Of a DNA stretch of 24,741 bases, positions 6,542 to 14,178 are shown in pieces. Position 1 is the first letter of the stretch. The number at the start of each line of letters is the position of its first letter. Origin of the DNA: DATFNV01 sp035266225. Lineage in GTDB: Bacteria; Planctomycetota; Planctomycetia; Gemmatales; Gemmataceae. Both the position numbers and the translations under genes were made by a program. The notes under the pieces were generated by a model, which worked only from the letters and a program-made list of their open reading frames with translations, did no database searches and had not been told where the DNA came from. The DNA lies in NCBI GenBank assembly GCA_035266225.1, contig DATFNV010000655.1, positions 1-24,741 on the forward strand, read 5' to 3'.

Positions 6542-6783
6542 ATGAAGACTCGACTTACAGTCGAAACGGACCACGGGCGCCAGGAGTCTCCCACCTGGCA
6601 CAGGCTCCGGCGGGAGCGCCCGACCCGACTCGGACCTGAAGGGGCGTCCAGAGTTCGCCCGCCCTCTCCCCCGAGAACGCGACTGGAGCAGCGCCTCCCC
6701 CCGGCGGAGAGCCGCTTCCGCGGGCGCCGAGCTGCCTCCCACCAAAGAACGCGGCACCGCTTGCTGATGAGGAGTGTACGCCC

Positions 6784-8169
6784 GTGCATGCTTTGACAGT
6801 GTTGTTGAGCAGCACCGATTCCTCCCTCTACGACGCCGTCGAGGGAGTGATCGGCTCGGTCGAGGACCTGTGTTTGCAGGTCTGCGACCGGCCGGAGGAC
6901 ATCTGCCGCCGCGCCGGCTCCCAGTACGTCGCGCTGGTGTTGATCCATGCGCCGGCCGACGGCCCGGAGGTGTCGGCCCTGGTCGGCCGGCTGAAAGCGG
7001 GGCGGAAGAACCTGCCCGTGATGGTCCTGAGCGACCGCGACGACCCTGAGAAGGAACTGGCCCTGTTCCGCCTGGGCGTCACCGACTATTTCAGCCGCCC
7101 GCTCGACCTGCATCGCCTCGGCCTGGCGGTCGATTCGCACACGATGGACGCCCGCCTCGCCCTCCGTTTCGATGGCGACCTGGAACCAGCCGTCGAGTGC
7201 CTGGGCGACGGCGACCCGTTCCTCTACGCCCCGGCGGCGGAGATGGGTCGCCTCATGGAACAGGTGCGGCGGATCGCCCCGCTCGCCGCGACCGTGCTGC
7301 TGGGCGGCGAGACCGGCACCGGCAAGACGCGCCTGGCCCGCCTCATTCACGACCTGTCGCCGCGCCGCCCCGAGCCGTTCCTCGTCGTCAACTGCGGCTC
7401 CCTGTCGGACAACCTGATCGAGAGCGAGATGTTCGGCCACGTCCGCGGCGCCTTCACCGGGGCCGACCGCGACCGCGCCGGCAAGTTCGCCGAGGCCGGC
7501 CGTGGCACCCTGCTCCTGGACGACATCGATGCCCTGTCGCTGCCGCTGCAGGCCAAGCTGCTGCGCGTGGTGGACGAGCGCGTCTTCGAGCCGGTGGGGT
7601 CGAACCGATCGCAGCCGGTGGAGGCCCGGCTGATCGTGGCCAGCAACCGCCGCCTCGACGACGAGGTCGCCGCCGGCCGCTTCCGCACCGACCTGTTTTA
7701 TCGGTTGAACGTGGTCGGCTTCTATCTGCCGCCGCTGCGCGACCGCGCCTTCCTGGTGCCGCACCTGGCGCGGAAGTTCGCCGCCGACTTCGCCGCCGCC
7801 GCCGGCCGCCCGACTCCTGAGATTGGGCCGGAAGCCCTCGCCGCCTTCGAGGCCCACTCCTGGCCCGGCAACGTCCGCGAGTTGCGCAACGTCCTGGAGC
7901 GCGCCGTCGCTCTCTGCCCGCACGAGACCATTGGCCTGGACGACCTGCCCGATTCCCTGCGCGGCCTGGACGCCGAGCCGCCCCGGACCGCTGCCTTCCC
8001 GCGCGCCGTCACCCTCGCCCGCAGCAAGGAGGAGGCCGAGAGGCTGTGCATCGCCGAGGCGCTGCGGCGCTTCAGCAACAACCGCCTCCGCGCCGCCGCG
8101 GCGCTCGGCATCAGCCGCATGACCCTTTACAACAAGCTGCGCAAGTACGGCCTCATGGAGATGGCGTGA
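6784..8169 (+). CDS. Sigma-54-dependent activator (NtrC-like) with degenerate receiver
   Basis: 461 residues from GTG 6784, preceded by GAGGAG at the right distance. Residues 1-125 look like a receiver domain, but the acidic pair is LLSSTD, the phosphoacceptor position is His (LVLIHAPADG) and the conserved Lys-Pro is Arg-Pro (YFSRPLD), so Asp phosphorylation is not expected. The AAA+ domain is complete: Walker A GETGTGKT near 175, the sigma-54-contacting GAFTGA near 222, Walker B TLLLDDID near 243 and the arginine region RFRTDLFYRLNV. A Fis-type helix-turn-helix closes the protein (NNRLRAAAALGISRMTLYNK). It uses ATP to open sigma-54 promoters; the signal is unknown. Its last 17 bases overlap the converging glycosyltransferase gene. 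Confidence 0.95.
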   Translation: MHALTVLLSSTDSSLYDAVEGVIGSVEDLCLQVCDRPEDICRRAGSQYVALVLIHAPADGPEVSALVGRLKAGRKNLPVMVLSDRDDPEKELALFRLGVTDYFSRPLDLHRLGLAVDSHTMDARLALRFDGDLEPAVECLGDGDPFLYAPAAEMGRLMEQVRRIAPLAATVLLGGETGTGKTRLARLIHDLSPRRPEPFLVVNCGSLSDNLIESEMFGHVRGAFTGADRDRAGKFAEAGRGTLLLDDIDALSLPLQAKLLRVVDERVFEPVGSNRSQPVEARLIVASNRRLDDEVAAGRFRTDLFYRLNVVGFYLPPLRDRAFLVPHLARKFAADFAAAAGRPTPEIGPEALAAFEAHSWPGNVRELRNVLERAVALCPHETIGLDDLPDSLRGLDAEPPRTAAFPRAVTLARSKEEAERLCIAEALRRFSNNRLRAAAALGISRMTLYNKLRKYGLMEMA

Positions 8170-9940
8170 GCCCCTGCTCCCCGGCCCACCTGCGCCACTG
8201 CCGGGCGCCCTGGCGGCGCTTCTCCGCCGCTTCGTGCTTGCCGTCCTGGTCGTTCCGGGCCGCCTTGTCCAGTTCGCGCTCCGCCGCGTAGAGGTAGACC
8301 CGCGCCAGGTCGTCGTGGGCGTCGGCGTCACCCAGGTCGTAGATCAGGATCGACGCTCCGACCGTCGCCTTCGGCACCCGCAGGGCGAACGGGCGGTACG
8401 GTCCCGGCTCCCCCAGGTAGAGCCCTTGCAGGCTGTTGACGCTCACCGCCAGCACCGAGGGGGCGGTCCCGTCCGACGGCGACTCAGCCGGCTCGGGCGG
8501 CCAGGAGACGGGGTCGAAATTGGGAGCCCTCCGATAGCGAATACCGTAGGCTTCGGGGGGTGCCGTGCCGAAGTAGGCCAGGGTGACCTCCGGCAGCCCC
8601 TCACGGTCGATGTACTCTTTTAATCCCTTGAGGTCCTGGCCCCAGTCGATGTTGGAATCGAGGAGATAGCGGCGCCCTTCGCCCGGCCCGCCGGCCAGCT
8701 CGTTGAAGTAAGCCAGCTGGTGCGGCGCCTGCCGTAGCGACGAGAGCGCCGCGAGCAGCACCGGCACGCCCAGCAGCGCCGGCGTCAGCCAGCGCCGCCG
8801 CAACGACAGCGTCGCCAGCCGCCCGGCGCACACGAACAGGAACGGGTAGATCGGCAGCACGTAGCGGGCGCCGACATCGACCCTCCCCACGATCATGGCG
8901 CCCAGGATGACGGCGACGGGCAGCAGCAGGAACAGCGCCTCGCGCCCCCGCAGGGGCATCCCCGCCCGGAACAGGGTCAGCGAGGCCGCGATGAGGGCAA
9001 CTGTCGCCACGGGCGTCTTCATCAGAAAGGCGACGGGATAGTAGAGCAGCCAGCCCTCCCGGGAGTAGTCGCCGAGGAAGAAGGCGGGCCAATGCGTCTC
9101 GGCCAGGCTCGCCTGCGTGAAGAAGCCGACCAGCCAGGTACCCCAGCCCTGGAAGAAGTAGGTCGCCAGGATCGCCAGCGCCGCCAGGATCGCGATGACC
9201 CCGCCGACGGCGACCGCCTGTTTGAGGCGATCCCTCCGCGCCGGCTCGGTCGCGGCCGGGAGTAGCGGCGAGCGCAACAGCACCACGTGGGCCAGCAGGA
9301 TCATCCCGCCGACACCGAACAGCAACACTCCGGTGGCCTTCGACGCCAGGGCCAGCCCGGTACACAGGCCGGCGCCGACAAGGAACCACTTCGAGCGGCG
9401 GTTGCCATACTCCCAGAGCAGGTACATCGTCAGGAAGATGAACAGGGCGCTGCCCATGTCCTGCGTGATGAGGCCGGCGTTGGCGACGAGGTTCGGCTCG
9501 AACGCCGCCAGCGCCATCGCCAGGAAGGCCGCCCTCGGTCCCCAGAGGCGATGCGACCACCAGCCGACGAGGCCGACGAGGAGTGCCCCCATCGCCAACC
9601 CGGGGAGCCGGCCGAGGGTGAGCAGTTCGTCGTGGGGCACGCGCGAATGGTAGAGGAACTCGCGGCCGATGCCCCACTGCTCGGCCTCGTCCCACAACGT
9701 CTCGGGCGGCTCGAAGGGGAGGCGGTAGCGGAGGTAGATCGGCAGGGCGGCCAGTTCCTTGAGCAGCGGCGGGTGCTCGGGGTTGAGGCGGAAATCGTGG
9801 CGGGTCAGGTAGGAATAGCCGGCGGCGAGGTGGGCGGCCTCGTCGTGGGTCTGCGAGTTGGCCCGGACGAAGCACCAGCCCTGGGCGAGGAACGCCACCA
9901 GCAGGGCGACCCCCGTCAGCAGTCCCGTCTTCGTCGGCAT
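8153..9940 (-). CDS. Membrane glycosyltransferase, GT39/PMT-like (GT-C fold)
   Basis: 595 residues with roughly ten hydrophobic spans. The N-terminus has a membrane helix followed by the acidic pair in SQTHDEAAHLAAGYSYL (D33-E34), the catalytic-site signature of GT-C enzymes of the PMT/ArnT type, then LNPEHPPLLKELAALPIYL, typical of this family. The C-terminal 170 residues are mostly soluble (NIDWGQDLKGLKEYIDREG, LPEVTLAYFGTAPPEAYGI). Enzymes of this class move sugars from a polyprenyl-phosphate carrier on the outer side of the membrane; the acceptor is unknown. Start ATG 9940 has AGGA upstream. Palindrome A3 lies just before it. Confidence 0.88.
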   Translation of the reverse strand: MPTKTGLLTGVALLVAFLAQGWCFVRANSQTHDEAAHLAAGYSYLTRHDFRLNPEHPPLLKELAALPIYLRYRLPFEPPETLWDEAEQWGIGREFLYHSRVPHDELLTLGRLPGLAMGALLVGLVGWWSHRLWGPRAAFLAMALAAFEPNLVANAGLITQDMGSALFIFLTMYLLWEYGNRRSKWFLVGAGLCTGLALASKATGVLLFGVGGMILLAHVVLLRSPLLPAATEPARRDRLKQAVAVGGVIAILAALAILATYFFQGWGTWLVGFFTQASLAETHWPAFFLGDYSREGWLLYYPVAFLMKTPVATVALIAASLTLFRAGMPLRGREALFLLLPVAVILGAMIVGRVDVGARYVLPIYPFLFVCAGRLATLSLRRRWLTPALLGVPVLLAALSSLRQAPHQLAYFNELAGGPGEGRRYLLDSNIDWGQDLKGLKEYIDREGLPEVTLAYFGTAPPEAYGIRYRRAPNFDPVSWPPEPAESPSDGTAPSVLAVSVNSLQGLYLGEPGPYRPFALRVPKATVGASILIYDLGDADAHDDLARVYLYAAERELDKAARNDQDGKHEAAEKRRQGARQWRRWAGEQGLTPSP

Positions 9941-9960
9941 GGGTCATCCTGTGCGTTTTC

Positions 9961-10001
9961 GCCGCTTGCGGCTTCGCAGGGCATGCGAAGCCGCAAGCGG
10001 C
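9961..10001. repeat. Family A palindrome, copy A3
   Basis: Perfect 18-base arms at 9961-9978 and 9984-10001 around a 5-base spacer. It lies between two co-directional minus-strand genes, 7 bases after the PAP2 gene stop and 20 bases before the glycosyltransferase start. Same subtype as A1 and A2. Confidence 0.9.
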
Positions 10002-10008
10002 TGGGAGG

Positions 10009-10881
10009 TTAGTCGGAGATGAGCCACAGGTAGCCCCGCGCCGCGGCGACCGACGCGGGCGCCACCAGCAATCCGGCCATCACGTCCACCAGGTAGTGCC
10101 AGCCCGTCGCGACCGTGGACAGGACGATGAGCACGGCCAGGGCCGCGGCCGCCCAGCGGAGGTAAGGGATGGACCACAAGGCCGTCGCGCTCAGCACGGC
10201 CAGGATCGTGTGGAACGACGGAAGACAGATCACCCCATTCAGGTCCGACAGGTCGAGCACGAACCCGTCGTCGCCCTTGAGGGCCAGGAGCACCTGCATC
10301 GACTCGGCCTGCGGCGACGACGGGGCGTAGCCATAGTACGACCACGGTCCCAGCGCCGGAAAGGCGGCAAAGAGCGGGAGCGAGATGGCCGCCGCCGCCA
10401 CGGAAGAAAGGGCGAACTCCTTGGCGCTGGCCATGCGGCCGCACAGCGGCGGCACCATGATGGCCAGGGTCATCAGGAAAATCAGCGTGCCGTAGCACAC
10501 CTCCAGGACGCGGCCCACGGCGGGGACCTGTTCCATCAGGCGCAACACGTCGGGAACCTCCACGCCGAGCCAGGCGTCGATCCGGGCGAGTTGGGCGTCG
10601 CACGGTTGGGCGGAAAGGCGGGCCGCGACGTACATCGACAGGAGGAGGAGGTTGCTGATCAGCACGGCCCAGAAGGTCATGAGGACGAGGTTGAGCGCAC
10701 GTTCGACCTTGCGCCAGCGGTAGAAGGCGACGCCGGCCAGGAGGACGCCGAGCAGGGCCAACCGCGGCACCACCTGCGAGGCTGGCAGCGTGATCCGCGC
10801 CGCGTGCATCCCCCAGGCGGACAGCGCCAGGACACCCGCCGCAATCGCCGTCATGGTGGCGTTGAAACTGAGCACCCTCAT
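10009..10881 (-). CDS. PAP2-superfamily membrane phosphatase (Aur1/Ipt1-like)
   Basis: 290 residues from ATG 10881 (MRVLSFNATMTAIAAG); the upstream frame extension is proline/arginine-rich and unlikely. About six membrane spans are visible. The catalytic part holds CLPSFHTILAVLSATAL, the S-x-H motif, and TVATGWHYLVDVMAGLLVA, the H-Y-x-x-D motif of PAP2_3/inositolphosphotransferase-type proteins; the first KxxxxxxRP motif is not clear, as is usual in this branch. Such enzymes remove or transfer phosphate-linked head groups on lipids. Its neighbour is a lipid-carrier-type glycosyltransferase, so a role in polyprenyl-phosphate or phospholipid turnover is a fair guess. Confidence 0.85.
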   Translation of the reverse strand: MRVLSFNATMTAIAAGVLALSAWGMHAARITLPASQVVPRLALLGVLLAGVAFYRWRKVERALNLVLMTFWAVLISNLLLLSMYVAARLSAQPCDAQLARIDAWLGVEVPDVLRLMEQVPAVGRVLEVCYGTLIFLMTLAIMVPPLCGRMASAKEFALSSVAAAAISLPLFAAFPALGPWSYYGYAPSSPQAESMQVLLALKGDDGFVLDLSDLNGVICLPSFHTILAVLSATALWSIPYLRWAAAALAVLIVLSTVATGWHYLVDVMAGLLVAPASVAAARGYLWLISD

Positions 10882-10973
10882 GAGATTGCCTGCCCGCTCG
10901 ACCCTGGGAAGTGCCGCGGCGTCACTGTACGAATACTCGCAGGGTCGGCGAGAGCGCGCCGGCGGCGGCCGGG

Positions 10974-11011
10974 TTGACACGCCGTCCTTCGACTGTCAAC
11001 ATTTCTTGACA
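10974..11011. promoter_or_regulatory. Cluster of TGTCAA half-sites upstream of the polytopic membrane protein
   Basis: TTGACA 10974-10979, TGTCAA 10994-10999 and TTGACA 11006-11011. The last two make a palindrome TGTCAA-N6-TTGACA. Spacing does not fit a sigma-70 promoter for the gene starting at 11033, so an operator is more likely. A near-copy lies just after the same gene. Confidence 0.45.
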
Positions 11012-11032
11012 CTCGCCCCGAGAGGGACCGGT

Positions 11033-12571
11033 TTGGAAACACTTGAACAGGGCGCCAGCGACAGCTCCGGGACGGCACGGCGCCTGCTGATCCTGGCGGT
11101 CCTGTATGCGATCCCCGCCGTCGTCCTGATGCGCCCGGTCATCGATCATGACATCTGGTGGCACCTGAAGACCGGCGAGACGGTGGTCGCGCAACACGAC
11201 GTGCCGCGTCACGACCCGTTCTCGACCTACGGCCACGATAAGCCGTGGGTGGCCTACAGTTGGCTCTTCGAGGTCCTCGTTTACGGCGTGTACTGGATAG
11301 GCGGCCTGACCGGGCTTCTTGTCTTCCGCCTGGTTGCCGCGGCGGCGGTACTCTTCTCGGTCCATCACCTTGTGCTGAAGCGTGAGCCCGGGTTCGTGCG
11401 AGCCACGTTCCTCACGGGGTTGGCGTTCCTCAGCCTGGTCCCGTTGCTCAACGAGCGCCCCTGGCTGTTCACCATGCTCTTCCTGGTGTGGACCCTGGAG
11501 GCAATCCTCCGCCTGCGCGAAGGGACGGCGACGCGGGCCGTGTGGCTGCTCCCCGCGGTCTTCGCCGTCTGGGCCAACGTCCACATTCAGTTCGTCTACG
11601 GGTTGGCGCTGCTGGGCCTGGCGTGTGTGGCCCCAATGGCCGACGCCCTCCTCGGCCGCACCGTCAGCGGCACCGGGGCCGACACCCTGGGGACGCAGCC
11701 GTGGCGGCGGCTGCTCGCGCTGACGGCGCTGTGCGCGGCCTGTACGCTCCTCAACCCTTACGGCGTCCGGCTTTACGTCGTCGTCTGGGAGTACGCCACG
11801 CAGCCGCTGCCCTTCAACGTGGTCAACGAGTTGATGGCACCGACGTTTCGGCTGCCGACGGAGTGGGTCTTCCTCGGCCTGGCCGGGGCCGCCGCCTTCG
11901 CCCTCGGCCGGCGCGTGCGGCCGTCGTTGTTTGACCTGCTGCTCCTGGCGTGTACGGCCTTCGCTGCCTTCCGGGCTCGGCGCGACCTGTGGTGCCTGGT
12001 CGTCGCCAGCCTGGCGGTGCTGACGGGGGGCCCGCGCCCGGCTCCCGGCGAGGTGGTCCGCTTCGCCCTGTCTCGGGGCCGGGTGGCCGCCCTCGTCGTG
12101 ATGGTGGCGCTGTTCCTCCTGGTGGTCGGCTGGTATCGGAACCTGTCGGAGGAGCGATTGAGAGACGCCGTGGCCCAGGCCTTTCCGGTGGCCGCCGCCG
12201 AGCACGTCCGCGAGCATCGGCCGCGTTACCCCGGACCGCTGTTCAACGACTTCGACTGGGGCGGCTACCTCATCTGGGCGCTGCCGGACTACCCGGTGAG
12301 CATGGACGGCCGCACCAACCTCCACGGCGACGAGCGCATCGCCCAGCACCTCAACACCATACACGGCGTCCGCTGGGAGCGCGACCCGGATCTGACCAAC
12401 GCCCGCCTTTTCGTGGTCGAGCGCGACAGCGGCCTGGCCGCCGTCCTTCGCTTGCGGCCGCAGCGTTTCCAACTCGTCTACGAGGACCCGGAAGACCCGA
12501 AGGACGAGAAAAAGACGTTGGCCGCCGTCTTCATCGCCTGCGAGGACCAGCCGTGTGAATCCCTGCCCTGA
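11033..12571 (+). CDS. Large polytopic membrane protein, GT-C-like, function unknown
   Basis: The frame is open from 10790, but its first part is antisense to the PAP2 gene. I place the start at TTG 11033, preceded by AGAGGGA; this gives 512 residues and keeps the first membrane span (LLILAVLYAIPAVVLM). The first loop holds DHDIWWHLKTGETVVAQHDV and RHDPFSTYGHDKPWVAYSWL, a signature of bacterial polytopic proteins resembling GT-C transferases, with the acidic residue of DIWWH where catalytic Asp usually sits. Some ten membrane spans follow, then a soluble tail (GPLFNDFDWGGYLIWALPDY, VSMDGRTNLHGDERIAQHLN). The sugar-transfer role is only inferred. The start codon is uncertain. Confidence 0.75.
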   Translation: METLEQGASDSSGTARRLLILAVLYAIPAVVLMRPVIDHDIWWHLKTGETVVAQHDVPRHDPFSTYGHDKPWVAYSWLFEVLVYGVYWIGGLTGLLVFRLVAAAAVLFSVHHLVLKREPGFVRATFLTGLAFLSLVPLLNERPWLFTMLFLVWTLEAILRLREGTATRAVWLLPAVFAVWANVHIQFVYGLALLGLACVAPMADALLGRTVSGTGADTLGTQPWRRLLALTALCAACTLLNPYGVRLYVVVWEYATQPLPFNVVNELMAPTFRLPTEWVFLGLAGAAAFALGRRVRPSLFDLLLLACTAFAAFRARRDLWCLVVASLAVLTGGPRPAPGEVVRFALSRGRVAALVVMVALFLLVVGWYRNLSEERLRDAVAQAFPVAAAEHVREHRPRYPGPLFNDFDWGGYLIWALPDYPVSMDGRTNLHGDERIAQHLNTIHGVRWERDPDLTNARLFVVERDSGLAAVLRLRPQRFQLVYEDPEDPKDEKKTLAAVFIACEDQPCESLP

Positions 12572-12585
12572 GGGAGGGGCCGGCC

Positions 12586-12625
12586 TGTCAAACTGAGACA
12601 GTTGGGCTGTCAACCGTTCTTTACA
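12586..12625. promoter_or_regulatory. Second TGTCAA half-site cluster
   Basis: TGTCAA 12586-12591 and TGTCAA 12608-12613 paired with TTTACA 12620-12625 (TGTCAA-N6-TTTACA). The 22 bases from CTGTCAAC onward match the cluster at 10993 in 19 positions. It lies 15 bases after the stop of the polytopic membrane gene and 300 bases before the first pilin. Confidence 0.45.
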
Positions 12626-12741
12626 CTCCTCTTGCGCGCGCAGTCGCGGCTGAAGGGGGCGGCGGGTCTCGCGAAATCGGCCGCCCTCGTCCCCCTTTCT
12701 TTAAGCTCTGTCCCGATAATACTTTACCTCCGCGGTCCGGC

Positions 12742-12757
12742 TGGCACGCCCCGGGCC
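12742..12757 (+). promoter_or_regulatory. Weaker sigma-54-like site upstream of the pilins
   Basis: TGGCACGCCCCGGGCC has a perfect -24 half and correct GG-N10-GC spacing, but its -12 half is GGGCC instead of TTGCW. It matches 9 of 12 consensus positions and is less likely than the site at 12787. Confidence 0.25.
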
Positions 12758-12786
12758 GGCCGCTCCCGCCGCGTTTGCCCGGGCTC

Positions 12787-12802
12787 CGGCACGGCATGTG
12801 CT
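12787..12802 (+). promoter_or_regulatory. Candidate sigma-54 promoter of the Flp pilin operon
   Basis: CGGCACGGCATGTGCT matches TGGCACG-N4-TTGCW at 10 of 12 positions, with GG 12788-12789 and GC 12800-12801 ten bases apart. Transcription would start near 12813, about 117 bases before the pilin ATG. Confidence 0.4.
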
Positions 12803-12866
12803 CCCTCCCTGCGATCATAACCCGTCCCCATTGCGAGTGGGCCGGTTTGCCGACCCCCCTAATTGG

Positions 12867-12883
12867 CACGCCCGCCGGGCGTG
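12867..12883. other. Palindrome in the pilin leader
   Basis: CACGCCCG and CGGGCGTG form 8-base arms around one C. It ends 33 bases before the AGGAG of the first pilin, so it may be an operator or a 5' stem in the pilin mRNA. Confidence 0.45.
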
Positions 12884-12929
12884 AGGATCGGTAATGTTCC
12901 TTCCGTCGTTCCGTACAGGAGATCAGTCC

Positions 12930-13163
12930 ATGTCGAAGATCGTTGCGGCGGCCAGGCGGTTGCAGGATGGCACCCTCGGCACATACCTGCGGGTCAAGAA
13001 CTTCCTCCAGAAGAAGCAAGAGGGTGCGACCCTCGTGGAGTACGCGCTGCTGGTGGCCCTGATCGCGATGGTCTGCATCGCTGCCGTCGCCGTCCTGGGC
13101 ACGTACATCAGCAACGTGTTCACCAACATCAAGGCGAACCTGACCGCGAACAAGGTCCAGTAA
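12930..13163 (+). CDS. flp: Flp/Fap pilin, first copy
   Basis: 77 residues from ATG 12930, with AGGAG 8 bases upstream. It is the structural subunit of the Tad pilus. The class IV-b prepilin site is plain: KKQEG then ATLVEYALLVALIAMVCIAA, with cleavage after Gly32, Glu at +5 and Tyr at +6. The 32-residue leader is long and basic. The mature part is one hydrophobic helix followed by GTYISNVFTNIKANLTANKVQ. The region from 13038 to 13145 is almost identical in DNA to the second pilin. It heads the Tad operon and is processed by the TadV peptidase encoded just downstream. Confidence 0.95.
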   Translation: MSKIVAAARRLQDGTLGTYLRVKNFLQKKQEGATLVEYALLVALIAMVCIAAVAVLGTYISNVFTNIKANLTANKVQ

Positions 13164-13187
13164 GTGACTGCGACCACTCGGGGATCA

Positions 13188-13219
13188 GGGGGGCGGCCCG
13201 CGAACCGCACCCGCCCCCC
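13188..13219 (+). other. Hairpin between the two pilin genes
   Basis: GGGGGGCGG (13188-13196) pairs with CCGCCCCCC (13211-13219) around a 14-base loop. There is no T-tract. It may stabilise the first pilin message or reduce read-through to later genes, a common arrangement after abundant pilin genes. Confidence 0.45.
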
Positions 13220-13265
13220 CGACCCTGAGCAGCGCAGCGAACAATCCATCCACAGGGGAGGAGCC

Positions 13266-13496
13266 GTGACCAAGTTTTACCTCGCCGTCTGGCGTGTCCG
13301 CGCCTTCTGCGCCGACTCGGCCCGCACCGTAACCCGTGTCATCCGGAAGGAGGAAGGCGCGTCGCTGGTCGAGTACGCGCTGCTGGTGGCCCTGATCGCG
13401 ATGGTCTGCATCGCCGCCGTCGCCGTCCTGGGCACGTACATCAGCAACGTGTTCACCAACATCAAGGCGAACCTGACCAGCAACAACGTCCAGTAA
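13266..13496 (+). CDS. flp: Flp/Fap pilin, second copy
   Basis: 76 residues from GTG 13266, with GGGGAGGAG just upstream; the longer open frame back to 13164 is a G+C-rich spacer. The prepilin site is RKEEG then ASLVEYALLVALIAMVCIAA, with Glu at +5. The leader (MTKFYLAVWRVRAFCADSAR...) is unrelated to that of the first copy, while the mature part differs at only a few residues near both ends. It may be a minor or alternative subunit, or simply a duplicate. Confidence 0.93.
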   Translation: MTKFYLAVWRVRAFCADSARTVTRVIRKEEGASLVEYALLVALIAMVCIAAVAVLGTYISNVFTNIKANLTSNNVQ

Positions 13497-13609
13497 CTCG
13501 TCCGAGCCATGCCGCTCAGCGGTCTCCGGGTAACTTTGGGGCGGCTCGAACCAGCGTCCGGCGACGGCCGCCCCGAGAGCCGCACCGGGGCATACGGGAG
13601 GCATCAGAA

Positions 13610-14173
13610 GTGGTCGAGTTACAGCCAGTCCCCTCGGCTGTCGTGCTGTCGGCCTCGCTGGCCGCCGCTGTCACGGACGTGTGGCGGTTCAAAGTGTATA
13701 ATGTGCTTACTCTCCCCCTGCTGGCTTCGGGCCTGCTCTACCACGGCTTGAGGGAGGGTCCGTCGGGCCTGGTCCTGAGCATGCTCGGGATGCTGTGCGG
13801 TTTCGGCGTGCTCCTGCTGTTCTACCTGCTGGGCGGCTACGGCGGGGGGGACGTGAAGCTGCTGGCCTCCTTCGGCGCCTGGTTGGGCGTCGAGGCCACC
13901 CTGTACGTCTTCATCGCCAGTTCGCTCGTCGCCGGCCTCTACGCCCTCGGCCTGGTGCTGCTCTACGGCCGGCTCGGCGAGATCTGGAAGCGCTGGAAGG
14001 TTCTCTGGTATCGGCTGGTGGCCCTCGGCCGGCACCTGGGCGCCGACGACGGCTACGCCGTCGAACAGGACCGCATTGACCGGCGCCGCGTCGTCCCCTT
14101 CGCCGCCATGCTGTGCCTGGGGGTGATTGCCACCCTCGTCTACCTCTGGTTCCAAAGGGGCGACTCGCCATGA
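13610..14173 (+). CDS. tadV: Prepilin peptidase, TadV/CpaA type (A24 family)
   Basis: 187 residues from GTG 13610, with GGGAGG upstream. It cleaves Flp prepilins and TadE-type pseudopilins in the inner membrane. The two catalytic aspartates are at D23 in AVTDVWRFKVYN and D81 in GGYGGGDVKLL (GxGD motif). About five membrane spans are visible. A cytoplasmic insert (residues about 120-165, GRLGEIWKRWKVLWYRLVAL and the acidic stretch after it) lies before the last helix and is longer than in minimal CpaA proteins. It is followed by the nested palindrome C/B. Confidence 0.93.
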   Translation: MVELQPVPSAVVLSASLAAAVTDVWRFKVYNVLTLPLLASGLLYHGLREGPSGLVLSMLGMLCGFGVLLLFYLLGGYGGGDVKLLASFGAWLGVEATLYVFIASSLVAGLYALGLVLLYGRLGEIWKRWKVLWYRLVALGRHLGADDGYAVEQDRIDRRRVVPFAAMLCLGVIATLVYLWFQRGDSP

Positions 14174-14178
14174 TCGGG

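Larger units (their letters stand above)
6184..6783. other. Long intergenic region between the hypothetical gene and the sigma-54 activator
   Basis: 600 bases without a convincing long gene. From left to right it holds the minus-strand promoter at 6259-6288, a GAAA-loop hairpin at 6361-6382, a possible 20-codon leader ORF at 6479-6541 with a strong ribosome site, a sigma-54 promoter match at 6523-6538 and a G+C-rich leader up to the GTG at 6784. A frame open from 6542 to 6796 has rare-looking codons and no ribosome site, and is more likely untranslated leader. Confidence 0.7.
12572..12929. other. Leader region of the Tad pilus operon
   Basis: 358 bases with no gene seen. It holds the TGTCAA cluster, a -10-like GATAAT (12715-12720) without a clear -35, three copies of a TGGCACG or CGGCACG box (12742, 12787, 12864), of which the one at 12787 has proper sigma-54 spacing, and a palindrome at 12867-12883 just ahead of the pilin ribosome site. 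Confidence 0.7.

Noticed and set aside
6542..6796. 84-codon plus-strand frame before the activator
   Set aside because: No ribosome site, rare-looking codons such as AGA and CGA, low-complexity Arg/Pro content, and it overlaps the activator start; better explained as leader.
10790..11032. Upstream part of the polytopic membrane protein frame
   Set aside because: Antisense to the PAP2 gene for its first part and then crosses the regulatory repeats; the product lacks membrane character.
10922..12613. 563-codon minus-strand frame opposite the polytopic membrane gene
   Set aside because: Composition is Gln/Arg/Pro/His-rich shadow of a high-GC gene; the plus strand encodes clear membrane helices.
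13687..13705. TATAAT inside the tadV gene (GTGTATAATGTGC)
   Set aside because: It lies in the coding sequence of a conserved region (RFKVYNVLTL) and has no clear -35; probably chance.
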